The notes: a model not told the origin generated them from the sequence alone. DNA of 64,000 nucleotides from Desulfobulbaceae bacterium (GCA_024636345.1 JAGXHG010000008.1:186001-250000); one strand, 5' to 3'. Shown: positions 17,215 to 25,605, counted from the stretch's first letter. Numbers and translations: made by a program.

Positions 17215-18197
17215 ATCAATACATTCTCCAAACGGCACTGGCCATAATGCTTTTTCCCACGATTGACTGCCAGGCCAACACAGGATTTTCCGTTCAATTT
17301 CCTCCTGACAACTCCTTTGTAGAAAACGAGCAGATCAGTATTGTCCTAAATTTGGAAAAACAGGCTGTCGATGGTATTCAAGTCATCACGGGAGAAAACG
17401 TGCCGACGGAGATATCCGTTCGTCCCGACAGCTCCAACGCCTGCTTCGGGGTCACTTTGAACAAAGGGATGAATACGGTTAATCTCCTCGGCCTGAAGCA
17501 GGGAAAAGTCGTGGTTCGAGAAGAAGTAAAAATTTTCTTCCGCTCCGCCCTTTTTCCCAAATTTCGGGATCCCCCTGCCGACTTTAACCGATACTTCTTT
17601 CATCTTACGAATAATGAAAAAAGCTGCGCCGGGTGCCATCGCATGGAACCCACCCTCAGTAGTCTGCGTCCTGGAAAACCTGAAGAATCGCCGTGTTACG
17701 ATTGCCACACCAAAAAGTTTATCAACAATACCTTTATCCATAATCCGGCTGCACAAGGAACTTGTTTCGCCTGCCATGAAGTGCTGCAAGGAGAGCGGAA
17801 GTACACGACACCAAAGCCTGATGAGAAGGTTTGTTATCCCTGCCACAACTCTCAAGTCAAAGAATGGAAAAGCAAGAAGATCATGCATGGTCCCACCGCA
17901 GTCGGCCAGTGCACCCTCTGTCACAACCCACACGGATCAGAACGGCCTGCGCTTCTGCGGATGCAGACCACCGATCTTTGCATCAACTGCCACGAGGACA
18001 AGGCATCCGGGGCCCATGTAATAGCAGGTTTTTTCGGCAAAGGGCATCCGGTACGAGGAGTCAAAAATCCGTTTAATCCGGACCGGGAGTTTACCTGCGC
18101 CGGCTGCCATAATCCCCATGCCGGCAATACACAAAATCTGTTAAATCACGACAATAGTAACATGGCCGTATATTGTACTCATTGCCATAAAAAATAA
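17211..18197 (+). CDS. Octaheme c-type cytochrome with N-terminal Ig-like domain
   Basis: The 328-residue precursor has a signal peptide ending near residue 21. Residues about 22-125 contain no heme and look like an Ig/IPT-type beta domain ('FSVQFPPDNSFVENEQISIV', 'KGMNTVNLLGLKQGKV'). Eight CXXCH sites follow: CAGCH, CYDCH, CFACH, CYPCH, CTLCHNPH, CINCH, CAGCHNPH and CTHCH, the last near the C-terminus. It is the final gene of the cytochrome run. The beta domain may tether it to the barrel or propeller proteins. The function is inferred from context. Confidence 0.8.
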   Translation: MNQYILQTALAIMLFPTIDCQANTGFSVQFPPDNSFVENEQISIVLNLEKQAVDGIQVITGENVPTEISVRPDSSNACFGVTLNKGMNTVNLLGLKQGKVVVREEVKIFFRSALFPKFRDPPADFNRYFFHLTNNEKSCAGCHRMEPTLSSLRPGKPEESPCYDCHTKKFINNTFIHNPAAQGTCFACHEVLQGERKYTTPKPDEKVCYPCHNSQVKEWKSKKIMHGPTAVGQCTLCHNPHGSERPALLRMQTTDLCINCHEDKASGAHVIAGFFGKGHPVRGVKNPFNPDREFTCAGCHNPHAGNTQNLLNHDNSNMAVYCTHCHKK

Positions 18198-18401
18198 ATA
18201 CGAAACGACATGGTACAGAAGACAAAGAAATAGCAATCACATAATTCAGTTATTCCAGCTTCCACTCTGGGTGTGACAACTTTTCACGAAGCCTTCAAGG
18301 ATAGCTCAAATAGATTTACGCGACATGCACTTGCCATTTTGTCCGAATCTACCCCAATAAAAAATCACATTTCCCCTCTTATTGTAATCAGATCTCCCCA
18401 A

Positions 18402-18446
18402 AACACCAACAGCCTGTTCCAGAAACTGGAACAGGCTGTTGGTGTT
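18402..18446. terminator. Bidirectional terminator between cytochrome operon and citrate synthase
   Basis: A perfect 21-bp stem runs from AACACCAACAGCC… (18402-18422) to its complement (18426-18446) with an AAA loop. T-rich ends flank it on both strands. It lies between two convergent genes and probably ends both transcripts. Confidence 0.9.
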
Positions 18447-18465
18447 TTCTCAGAACTCACAAGCA

Positions 18466-19758
18466 CTAACCTCGTTCATCGAAAGGAACAAACTTACGTT
18501 TTTTCGGACCGGTATAAATCTGTCTAGGCCTTCCAATTTTTCGATCTTTGGTATCCTGCATCATCTCCTGCCAGTGAGCAATCCAGCCTGGAAGTCTGCC
18601 CATGGCAAACATTACAGTGAACATGTTGGTGGGGATACCCATGGCACGATAGATAATACCTGAATAAAAGTCCACGTTGGGATAAAGATTCCTTTTGATG
18701 AAATAGTCGTCATTTCTGGCAATTTCCTCGAGCTTCTCAGCAATTTCCAACAGAGGATCATCCACATTCAAGGCCTTTAAAGTCTGTTCACAGGCATCTT
18801 TAATAATAGTAGCTCTCGGATCAAAGGTCTTATAAACCCGGTGACCAAATCCGGAAAGACGGAATGGATCGTTGGGATCCTTAGCTTTTTTGATATACTT
18901 TTCAAAATCATTATTATCGCGATGGATTGCTTCCAGCATTTTAATAACCGCCTGATTAGCCCCGCCATGAAGCGGTCCCCAAAGAGCACTGATACCGGCA
19001 GAGATAGAAGCATAGAGATTTACTCCCGCACTACCAACCAGACGCACCGTAGATGTTGAGCAGTTCTGCTCATGGTCAGCGTGCAGGATAAGCAATTTAT
19101 TAAGAGTGGCAACCAGTTCAGGTTTCACGACATAAGGCTTCACAGGTTTATCAAACATCATATTGAGGAAATTACCACAATAGGAAAGGTCATAACGAGG
19201 GTACACCAAAGGGTGGCCGACTGATTTTTTGTATGAAAAGGCCGCGATGGTTCTGACCTTGGAAATGAGTCGTGCACCAACTGACAACAGGGCATCATCG
19301 GAGTCAGCAGTCAACTCAGGATAAAAGTTGCAGAGGGTATTGACCATAGTGGAAAGGATGGACATGGGAGAGGCGTTAGGAGGAAAATGATCGAAAAAAT
19401 GGAGCATGTCCTCATGGACGAGGGCGTGTTGGGCCATGAGTTCGCGGAAATTTTTCAATTGCTCTCGGGTAGGCAGCTCTCCGATGAGAAGAAGATACAC
19501 TACTTCAACAAAGGAACAGCGCTCGGCAAGTTCATTGATGGCATAACCACGGTAATTAAGAATGCCCTTTTGCCCATCAAGAAAAGTGATGGCGGACTTG
19601 CACGATCCGGTATTCATATAACCGGAATCAAGGGTGATATAGCCGGTATCTTTAAGTAAAGTACGAATATCCATGGCCTTATCGCCTTCAGAACCTTCGA
19701 TAAGTGGCAGCTGATACGTCTGGTCTTTAATGGTTAATATTGCATGTTTTTCTGACAT
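18466..19758 (-). CDS. gltA: Citrate synthase
   Basis: The 430-residue protein matches the usual length of type II (hexameric) citrate synthase. It condenses acetyl-CoA and oxaloacetate to citrate in the TCA cycle. Catalytic regions are intact: 'LILHADHEQN' with the first active histidine, 'GPLHGGANQAVI' with the second, 'GFGHRVYKTFDPRA', and the aspartate in the later 'NVDFYSGI'. The N-terminal 'GILNYRGYAINELAE' beta-rich region is typical. It is a single gene ended by the terminator at 18424. Confidence 0.95.
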   Translation of the reverse strand: MSEKHAILTIKDQTYQLPLIEGSEGDKAMDIRTLLKDTGYITLDSGYMNTGSCKSAITFLDGQKGILNYRGYAINELAERCSFVEVVYLLLIGELPTREQLKNFRELMAQHALVHEDMLHFFDHFPPNASPMSILSTMVNTLCNFYPELTADSDDALLSVGARLISKVRTIAAFSYKKSVGHPLVYPRYDLSYCGNFLNMMFDKPVKPYVVKPELVATLNKLLILHADHEQNCSTSTVRLVGSAGVNLYASISAGISALWGPLHGGANQAVIKMLEAIHRDNNDFEKYIKKAKDPNDPFRLSGFGHRVYKTFDPRATIIKDACEQTLKALNVDDPLLEIAEKLEEIARNDDYFIKRNLYPNVDFYSGIIYRAMGIPTNMFTVMFAMGRLPGWIAHWQEMMQDTKDRKIGRPRQIYTGPKKRKFVPFDERG

Positions 19759-20150
19759 CGTGTACCTATAATATTTTTTTTATTCAAGAAGAGCAGAAAC
19801 TCTTCAATGGGTTATTGCCAGGTCAACAGGGGAAAAATACGGGAAAAAGAGGAAAAAATAAAACTTCAAACTATTCTGTTTCGGCACACTGGCAGTTCAT
19901 CAATTACCGGGAAATGCGAATCTGGGAATATGGCCAATTCTTGAGAATAAACTACATACAACTCAATTCCTGCACCGAATGTAACTTGTTCAGGCGACAA
20001 TCTAGCAGAGACACCGGGAAAAAGCAAGTTTCGAACTAATACCTATAACAGGGAGAACGAGGTGAGCTTCTCCCGTTAGTTAGAGCTTATTTCCTTTCTG
20101 ATGAACAACACTTGCGTATTCTGTTAACGTATAAATAAGGACAGACACCA
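19759..20150. other. Intergenic region with divergent promoters
   Basis: This 392-base stretch between citrate synthase and the cupin gene has no convincing ORF. It must hold the promoters of both. A perfect 7-bp hairpin, GGGAGAA (20051-20057) with TTCTCCC (20068-20074), lies about 75 bases before the cupin start and may be leader structure. Confidence 0.4.
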
Positions 20151-20594
20151 ATGAAGATCAGCGAGACCTTACTGGAGATTCGTGACCATAATTTGGCTGG
20201 CTACAAACCAGTCATTGATTATACAAGCTGGCGGGTGGCAATCCTCAATTTCAGCAATGAGCTGCGAGCCGAGAAGATTACGGCCCTGCAGCGTCACAAC
20301 GAGACCGACGAAGTCTTTGTCCTGCTGCGAGGCCGCTGCATCCTGTTTTTAGGCCAGGGGGATCAAACCATCACCACCATTCATGGACAGGACATGACTC
20401 CACATACCATCTATAACGTCAAAAAAGGGGTTTGGCATTCTCACACCCTGAGCGAAGATGCTATGGTGTTGATTGTCGAAAACCGGGATACGACCCTCGA
20501 CAATTCCCCGTTCTGCACACTCAACAAAGACCAGCAGGAAACCTTGCTGGAATTAACTCGCAGCCTCTGGCTGGACTCAGAAATAGCCGAATAA
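20151..20594 (+). CDS. Small cupin-fold protein
   Basis: The 147-residue protein has a single cupin core: 'LQRHNETDEVFVLLRGRCIL' with the usual His and Glu of motif 1, and 'NVKKGVWHSHTLSEDAMVLIVEN' type motif 2 (abbreviated) with a histidine. AAGGA lies upstream of the ATG. Substrate and partner are unknown. Similar stand-alone cupins in anaerobes are annotated only as cupin-domain proteins. Confidence 0.7.
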   Translation: MKISETLLEIRDHNLAGYKPVIDYTSWRVAILNFSNELRAEKITALQRHNETDEVFVLLRGRCILFLGQGDQTITTIHGQDMTPHTIYNVKKGVWHSHTLSEDAMVLIVENRDTTLDNSPFCTLNKDQQETLLELTRSLWLDSEIAE

Positions 20595-20640
20595 AAAAAG
20601 TCTGTTCAGCAGGACCTTCCCCTTCACAAGACGGTTTCCT

Positions 20641-21168
20641 TCATGCAAAACAGAGCCCGCAATCCGGGCAGGTACTGGTGGTTGGGGCAAAACTAAATCC
20701 ACAAGCCGGACACACCGTCTGACCAGCACTGGGATCATACACGGAACGGATATGGCTCAAATCATGATGATCAAGGGCAGTAGTTCGTTTAAAATCCCTG
20801 GCCAACGCCTCCATGGCCACTTCACCGTCTTCTCTTCTGATCTGCAGATATAATTCCGTTCCACAGCATCCTTTGCCACAATTGCCTTTTTTTTCTCCGG
20901 CAATCAAGGCAGGAATATGTTCTCTGGCCAGGATATGCTGTAAGTTTTTCATCTCCAGCAATGGCCCTTTGCGAATATTCACCAGGTCATCATTCACTGA
21001 CAATTCCATAGACCGAGCCACTTTCTTCTGCTGGGACTCTGATTCTGCAGCAATCTTCTCATGGCCCGGAATCAACTCTACCGCGCACACTGCACACATC
21101 TTGATATCAGCCCGATATTCTTCATCACAAACCGGACAATACTTCAACTCAGGATCTCTATGACGCAT
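20641..21168 (-). CDS. Double zinc-ribbon protein with DUF2007-like core
   Basis: The 175-residue protein has a zinc ribbon at each end: 'YCPVCDEEY…CAVCAVEL' near residues 11-33 and 'VCPACGFSF…CPDCGLCF' at the C-terminus. Between them, 'LLEMKNLQHILAREHIPALI' resembles the DUF2007 (putative signal-transducing) fold, with an added 'GNCGKGCCG' cluster. GGAGTGGAGG precedes the ATG. It starts 38 bases after the radical SAM maturase stop on the same strand and may be cotranscribed with it. A link to peptide maturation is only a neighbourhood argument. Confidence 0.65.
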   Translation of the reverse strand: MRHRDPELKYCPVCDEEYRADIKMCAVCAVELIPGHEKIAAESESQQKKVARSMELSVNDDLVNIRKGPLLEMKNLQHILAREHIPALIAGEKKGNCGKGCCGTELYLQIRREDGEVAMEALARDFKRTTALDHHDLSHIRSVYDPSAGQTVCPACGFSFAPTTSTCPDCGLCFA

Positions 21169-21206
21169 TTGCCTCCACTCCTTGTTCAGGTTCTAAAAAC
21201 CATTTT

Positions 21207-22784
21207 CTATTTTGTTTTTTCCGTCACCTTCCAGCAATAAGGATCGACATCACGGAAAATATCACGCCCATACCCATAGGCCACTGCCAGACATCCCCCA
21301 CAGACTGGCCGGATCTCACAATCCTGACAGGCAGCAGAGCCCTGACGATACTGTCCAGCGAGTGATCCATGATAGATTTCTCCTAAAGGTTGCTGATACA
21401 TATTACCAATCAGCGAGGGCAGCTTGCGACAGGCGTGGACCTCACCGTCAGGCAGAAGAGAGACAAAATTAAACGCCGCTCCACAACCATACCCGGCACA
21501 ACCTCCACGATACGGGATAGCCTGCTCATGACGCAGCAAATTGAACAGATTGTCTTTTACGCCCATGCTGGGATTATTGACCGCAGCCTGTAAATACTCC
21601 TGCAAAAACTCGGGAAAGACCTCTGGAGCAACCGAGGCCAGATCCGCTCCCTCACCAACCATGGCCAGACGATTAAAGGTGAACAGATCCACTTTCCCGC
21701 GCAGTAATTCGGCCAATTCCAGCACCTCATCCATGTTCGCCCTGGTCAAGGTCAACATGACCATGGAATATATGCCAAGTTCCCTTAAAAGGTCAAGAAA
21801 TTCAAGCGTCCGATCAAAATGTCCACCGCCGCGGATATAATCATTCTGCGCACGCATCCCCTCCAGACTCACCTGATAGAATTCAGGTTGCTGCAGGGCA
21901 AGAATCTCCTCCACCCTCTTGCGCGGCATCGGATTTCCGAGGATTGCGGTCATAAAACCACGATCTGCCGCCTCCTTATACAGTTCGTTAAAATGAGGAT
22001 AGAGCAAGGGATTACCACCAGTAAAGGTCACCTGCGTGAATACATGATGGGCCTGGCAGAAATCATAGAGGTCATCAAGCACCCTGATCCCTTGCATCAA
22101 ATCCATATCCTTACGATCACTGCGATCATAACAGTGACGGCAGTGCAAATCACAGACCTGGGTGATATGCCACTGCAAGGTAAAAGTGGGGGCCGAAAAA
22201 TAGCGTGGATCAATATTCTTGCCACGAGGAAAAGGTTCCGGACGGACTAGAAGAGATTCAGGGGAAAGCAAAAGGCCACGCCGGACAGCGGCAGCAAGGA
22301 TATCATCAATAACACCCACGGTAACACCAGCCAAGCTGGCCGCCTCCCGAGACCCCATTCCTTCGCTCACAATTTTCAGGGCCAGGAGATCATGACCGGA
22401 GGCGGTAATCCTCTGCACAACTTCTGTTCCCGGCCTTTTAAACAGCAGAACCCACGAGTCACCCATCTCCGGGACAATGGTCTGATCATCAAGAAATAGT
22501 ATTAAATGATGCCAATGGACGGGCACAATCTCCAAGGCCGGATTCACTATACATTCCGATGCGACCTCACCGTCCGGCACTGGCATTTTTGAAACACAAT
22601 ACTGCGCATATTCAATGGCTGCCAAGTCAGCCAGAAATGGGTATTCAGGACATCTCTCAGGCCTGTCCCTTATATAGCCTGAGAGATCGTGATGTGTAAC
22701 AAATCCAGGATCAGGGACAAGAAAACGGCTGGTGATTGGATATAGAGTATTCAGAGATGGAAGTTGGGGAGAGATCACGTGCAT
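21207..22784 (-). CDS. sbtM: SbtM-like radical SAM/SPASM peptide maturase
   Basis: The ATG at 22784 gives 525 residues; a TTG at 22796 is the alternative. Residues about 100-180 look like a PqqD-type winged-helix recognition domain ('GSREAASLAGVTVGVIDDIL'). The radical SAM cluster site is CX3CX2C in 'QVCDLHCRHCYDRS' (about residues 211-218), followed by 'VTFTGGNPLLYPHF'. The C-terminus is a SPASM region with 'GCAGYGCGAAF', 'GEVHACRKLP', 'CQDCEIRPVCGGC' and 'DPYCWK', which can hold two more iron-sulfur clusters. It lies directly downstream of the UGA-containing precursor and fits the SbtM (selenobiotic, thio/seleno-oxazole) maturase family, to my recollection of the family descriptions. The reaction is predicted only. 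Confidence 0.85.
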   Translation of the reverse strand: MHVISPQLPSLNTLYPITSRFLVPDPGFVTHHDLSGYIRDRPERCPEYPFLADLAAIEYAQYCVSKMPVPDGEVASECIVNPALEIVPVHWHHLILFLDDQTIVPEMGDSWVLLFKRPGTEVVQRITASGHDLLALKIVSEGMGSREAASLAGVTVGVIDDILAAAVRRGLLLSPESLLVRPEPFPRGKNIDPRYFSAPTFTLQWHITQVCDLHCRHCYDRSDRKDMDLMQGIRVLDDLYDFCQAHHVFTQVTFTGGNPLLYPHFNELYKEAADRGFMTAILGNPMPRKRVEEILALQQPEFYQVSLEGMRAQNDYIRGGGHFDRTLEFLDLLRELGIYSMVMLTLTRANMDEVLELAELLRGKVDLFTFNRLAMVGEGADLASVAPEVFPEFLQEYLQAAVNNPSMGVKDNLFNLLRHEQAIPYRGGCAGYGCGAAFNFVSLLPDGEVHACRKLPSLIGNMYQQPLGEIYHGSLAGQYRQGSAACQDCEIRPVCGGCLAVAYGYGRDIFRDVDPYCWKVTEKTK

Positions 22785-22811
22785 GGATTCCTGCAAAATT
22801 CAGATAAAATA

Positions 22812-22848
22812 AATAAAGCCGGCACCTCATCAGGGCACCGGCTTTATT
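22812..22848 (-). terminator. Hairpin terminator between precursor and maturase genes
   Basis: A perfect 11-bp stem, AATAAAGCCGG (22812-22822) with CCGGCTTTATT (22838-22848), sits in the 127-base gap. Read on the - strand it is followed by TATTTTATCTG. Partial termination here would give more precursor than enzyme, as in many RiPP operons. Confidence 0.75.
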
Positions 22849-22911
22849 GAGCATACATTACTCATTATTCATTCAATCAATTACTGAATTGATATTTTTC
22901 CAACCATACAG

Positions 22912-23250
22912 TTAACAACCTTCAATGGCTGCTTTTTTAGGTTTCGCCTTCGTTGTCTCATCAACGGCAGCTTTTGTCTCATCAACAGCTTTATCAACTG
23001 CCTCAGTACCTGCTTCACCTTTTGCTTTTTCTTCAACCTGTTCTGTTGCAGCGCTCACGGCGCTGTCCTTACTACCACTTCAGCCACTGCCTGCTGGCTT
23101 TACTACTTGTTCAGCGCCACCTGCGCTGTCTTTGCTTGCGCCTCAGCCACTCCCTGCAGCATGCGCGCCTGGCAGGGAAATGCCGCCCGCGCTAATCAAA
23201 CCAGCCACACCAAGACCGGCTAGAAACTTCTTGAGATCTTTGTTTGCCAT
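22912..23250 (-). CDS. sbtA: SbtA-like selenocysteine-containing RiPP precursor peptide
   Basis: Reading through two UGA codons as selenocysteine (U) gives 112 residues ending in TAA. GGAGG lies five bases before the ATG. The N-terminus 'MANKDLKKFLAGLGVAGLIS' followed by 'LPGAHAAG' looks like a leader with a small, hydrophobic segment. UGA codons fall at residues 36 (23145-23143) and 57 (23082-23080), in parallel contexts 'GSGUGASKDSA' and 'GSGUSGSKDSA'. A lysine/glutamate-rich helical stretch and a final Cys112 ('EGC') end the protein. The radical SAM maturase follows on the same strand. This matches SbtA-family precursors. Standard gene calling would stop at residue 35 and miss it. The modified residues are presumably around each U. 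Confidence 0.88.
23049..23082 (-). promoter_or_regulatory. Candidate bacterial SECIS for the second UGA
   Basis: The UGA at 23082-23080 is followed by 14 bases, then the identical stem CAGCGC (23065-23060) and GCGCTG (23054-23049) with loop CGTGA. The stem and distance equal those of the first element, while the loop and the flanks differ. Confidence 0.75.
23112..23145 (-). promoter_or_regulatory. Candidate bacterial SECIS for the first UGA
   Basis: The UGA at 23145-23143 is followed by 14 bases, then the stem CAGCGC (23128-23123) and GCGCTG (23117-23112) with loop AGGTG. The spacing and the G-rich loop resemble the SelB-binding hairpin of E. coli fdhF. Confidence 0.75.
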
Positions 23251-23702
23251 GTCAACCTCCTCTAAAGAAGAAATATGGAAGAAAAAAATATATAGAAAGA
23301 AACTATGACAGCAAGTCCTTTCATAGAAAAATCTTATTATTTCTCCCTTTCCCTGTCAAGGAAAGTTTCATTTCCACCATGTTGCCTGTAAGAATTCAGC
23401 ATGATCATTCCGTTCAATGGAATGGCTCTTTCAGGGAGTTGATTCCTGTGAAATTTACTCCATCGAAGTCTTGTGAAGTAGCATGGACCTCGAGTTCCTG
23501 TACCTGGTTGATAACAAAATACATATATAAAAACCTTTCCAGATGTTCCCTCTCAAACAGCTATCTATGGAAAGACCAAGAACAAAATAATTCATTCCCG
23601 ACCAATAGAAAAAAAAAGCTATTGTGACATTATCGCATGAAAGTGTTAAAATAAATTTAATCTTTATGGAATTGAAAATTCAACGCATAAAGGAGAACGA
23701 TC
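23251..23702. other. Intergenic region with divergent promoters
   Basis: This stretch of about 450 AT-rich bases separates sbtA (leftward) from a small secreted protein gene (rightward). No ORF in it looks real. TTGTGA (23622) and TAAAAT (23647) are spaced 19 bases apart and could be a weak promoter for the rightward gene. I found no clear sigma-54 site. Confidence 0.35.
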
Positions 23703-24062
23703 ATGAAAAAAACGATTGCTTTCGCTCTAATACTACTGCTCTGTCCAACTTTAGGCCTTGCTGGTTATCGCGATCAGCCGATACGATATGGGAACAGATC
23801 ATATGGACCTCATTCTTATCCGCCACCCTCTTCAGGAGTAAGACACCGCGGGTATTACCCCCAAGACTCATCGTATCACCATCACAATGACTGGATTGTG
23901 CCTTTGGCAATCTTCGGTACAATTTTGGGCGTGATGGCCTTATCGCAACCATACGCTCCCCCTCCATCACCGCCCCAGAGGATGTGTCGTGACACCTACA
24001 ATTATTATGACCAGTATGGGCGTTACCTCTATTCCGAATACGTTGACCGACCGTGCAATTAA
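23703..24062 (+). CDS. Small secreted Tyr/Pro/His-rich protein
   Basis: The 119-residue precursor has a clean signal peptide ('LGLAG', about residue 20) and a strong AAGGAGA ribosome-binding site. The mature part is rich in Tyr, Pro, Ser and His ('SYPPPSSGVRHRGYYP', 'SYHHHNDW'). It has one hydrophobic segment (about residues 63-80, 'IVPLAIFGTILGVMAL') and a C-terminal motif 'CRDTYNYYDQYGRYLYSEY' followed by a terminal Cys-Asn. It resembles small envelope proteins of unknown function. I do not recognise a specific family. Confidence 0.65.
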   Translation: MKKTIAFALILLLCPTLGLAGYRDQPIRYGNRSYGPHSYPPPSSGVRHRGYYPQDSSYHHHNDWIVPLAIFGTILGVMALSQPYAPPPSPPQRMCRDTYNYYDQYGRYLYSEYVDRPCN

Positions 24063-24320
24063 AAACAAAAGCGGGTACAGCAGAGTTCTCATGCCAGAGA
24101 TCATACAAAAGCCATACAGAGAAGCTTGCCTCCGTCTGATCATGCTTGCTCGAAGAGAGTGACCTTGATGGTGATATCTTCGACGGAGCGTCTTGTCAGT
24201 TTTTGCCCTGACTCGATCCCCGGGCGATCCTCTTTTTATACGATATCCATAAACCAGAGATCCCGTCATCCGTGTACTTCGTGACCGGCAGACACAACAG
24301 TCAGACAACGAGATGAGATC

Positions 24321-25598
24321 ATGAAACACCCCGGAAAGAAAGTCCTTGTTCTCCTCATCGCCGTGTTTCTCCTCGGTAACCTGGCAGCTTGGCTGCTTAG
24401 CCGCGGTCAAAGGAATGACACTACCTACCGAACCGCCGAGATCACGCGCGGTGATTTGCTGGTTTCCATCAGCGCCACAGGTACCGTGGAACCGGAAGAG
24501 GTCATTGATGTCGGTGCCCAGGTGGCCGGACGGATCATCTCCTTTGGCCAAGACACCACGGGCAAAACCGTGGACTACGGCTCCGTGGTTGAGGCAGGCA
24601 TGATACTGGCCCGGATCGACGACTCGCTCTACGCCTCCGACGTAGCGCAGGCCGAGGCCCAGCTTCTCTCAAGCAAGGCCGGCCTGCAGCGGTCCAAGGC
24701 CGAGTTGAGTCAGGCGCAACAAAACTGGAAGCGGGCCCAATTGCTCGGCCCCTCCGAGGCCCTGGCACAATCGAGCTACGAGGGTTACGAGTCGGCACAC
24801 AAAACCGCGCTGGCCCAAGTGGCGGTGAGCGAGGCGGCTATCCAGCAGGCCGAGGCGGCTCTTAAACGCGCCCAGCGCAACCTCGGCTACTGCATCATTA
24901 CCTCGCCGGTCAAGGGCATCATTATCGACCGAAGGGTTAACACCGGCCAGACCGTAGTAGCGAGTCTCAACGCTCCCAGCCTCTTCCTGCTGGCCAAAGA
25001 TCTCACCCGCATCCAAGTCTGGGTGGCGGTGAACGAAGCGGATATCGGCAAGATTCACCCCGGCCTGCCGGTGACTTTTACCGTAGATGCCTTCCCCGGC
25101 GAGACCTTTCGGGGCGAGGTTGGCAAGGTCCGACTCAATGCCTCCATGACCCAGAACGTGGTCACCTACACGGTTGAGATTACCACCGACAACAGTGATG
25201 GCCGTCTCCTGCCGTACCTTACCGCCAATGTCCAGTTTCAGCTGCAACAGCTCACGTATGTTCTGCAGGTGCCCAATGCGGCCCTGCGCTGGAGTCCGCC
25301 CGCCGAGGATGGCTCCAGAATGAGGCCAGCTACCACGGGCAAGGCCGTCGGAAACGACAAGAGCAACGGGTACCTGTGGGTAGTTGACGAGAATCAACAG
25401 CCTCACCGGATAGAGGTCCAGACCGGGGCCACTGACGGGACCAGCACCGTGGTAGAGGGAGCGGAGCTGCATGAGGGGATGCAGATGATCACCGGCATCC
25501 GCGTGCCAAACTCCAACAATGGTAAGGACGAGGTTGGAAACCCCTTCCTCCCGAACCTGCACCGAAAGAAAAACAGTTCAACCTCCGGCTCCAAGTAA
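24321..25598 (+). CDS. macA: MacA-type periplasmic adaptor of an ABC efflux pump
   Basis: The 425-residue membrane fusion protein has an N-terminal anchor (residues about 9-26). The lipoyl half-motif 'GDLLVSISATGTVEPEEVID' precedes a coiled-coil hairpin (about residues 95-190, 'SKAGLQRSKAELSQAQQNWK', 'AEAALKRAQRNLGYC'). Barrel and membrane-proximal domains follow ('IITSPVKGIIIDRRVNTGQT', 'PGLPVTFTVDAFPGETFRGE'). The MacB ATPase starts seven bases after its stop. It bridges the inner-membrane pump and the TolC-like channel, probably for export of a macrolide, peptide or lipid. The true substrate is unknown. Confidence 0.88.
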   Translation: MKHPGKKVLVLLIAVFLLGNLAAWLLSRGQRNDTTYRTAEITRGDLLVSISATGTVEPEEVIDVGAQVAGRIISFGQDTTGKTVDYGSVVEAGMILARIDDSLYASDVAQAEAQLLSSKAGLQRSKAELSQAQQNWKRAQLLGPSEALAQSSYEGYESAHKTALAQVAVSEAAIQQAEAALKRAQRNLGYCIITSPVKGIIIDRRVNTGQTVVASLNAPSLFLLAKDLTRIQVWVAVNEADIGKIHPGLPVTFTVDAFPGETFRGEVGKVRLNASMTQNVVTYTVEITTDNSDGRLLPYLTANVQFQLQQLTYVLQVPNAALRWSPPAEDGSRMRPATTGKAVGNDKSNGYLWVVDENQQPHRIEVQTGATDGTSTVVEGAELHEGMQMITGIRVPNSNNGKDEVGNPFLPNLHRKKNSSTSGSK

Positions 25599-25605
25599 GG
25601 CACTC

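Noticed and set aside
22925..23308. Plus-strand ORFs of 127 and 80 residues
   Set aside because: They are antisense shadows of the UGA-containing precursor gene; they have no ribosome site or sensible composition.
24669..25562. Minus-strand 297-residue ORF
   Set aside because: Antisense to the MacA adaptor; long only because the region is GC-rich.
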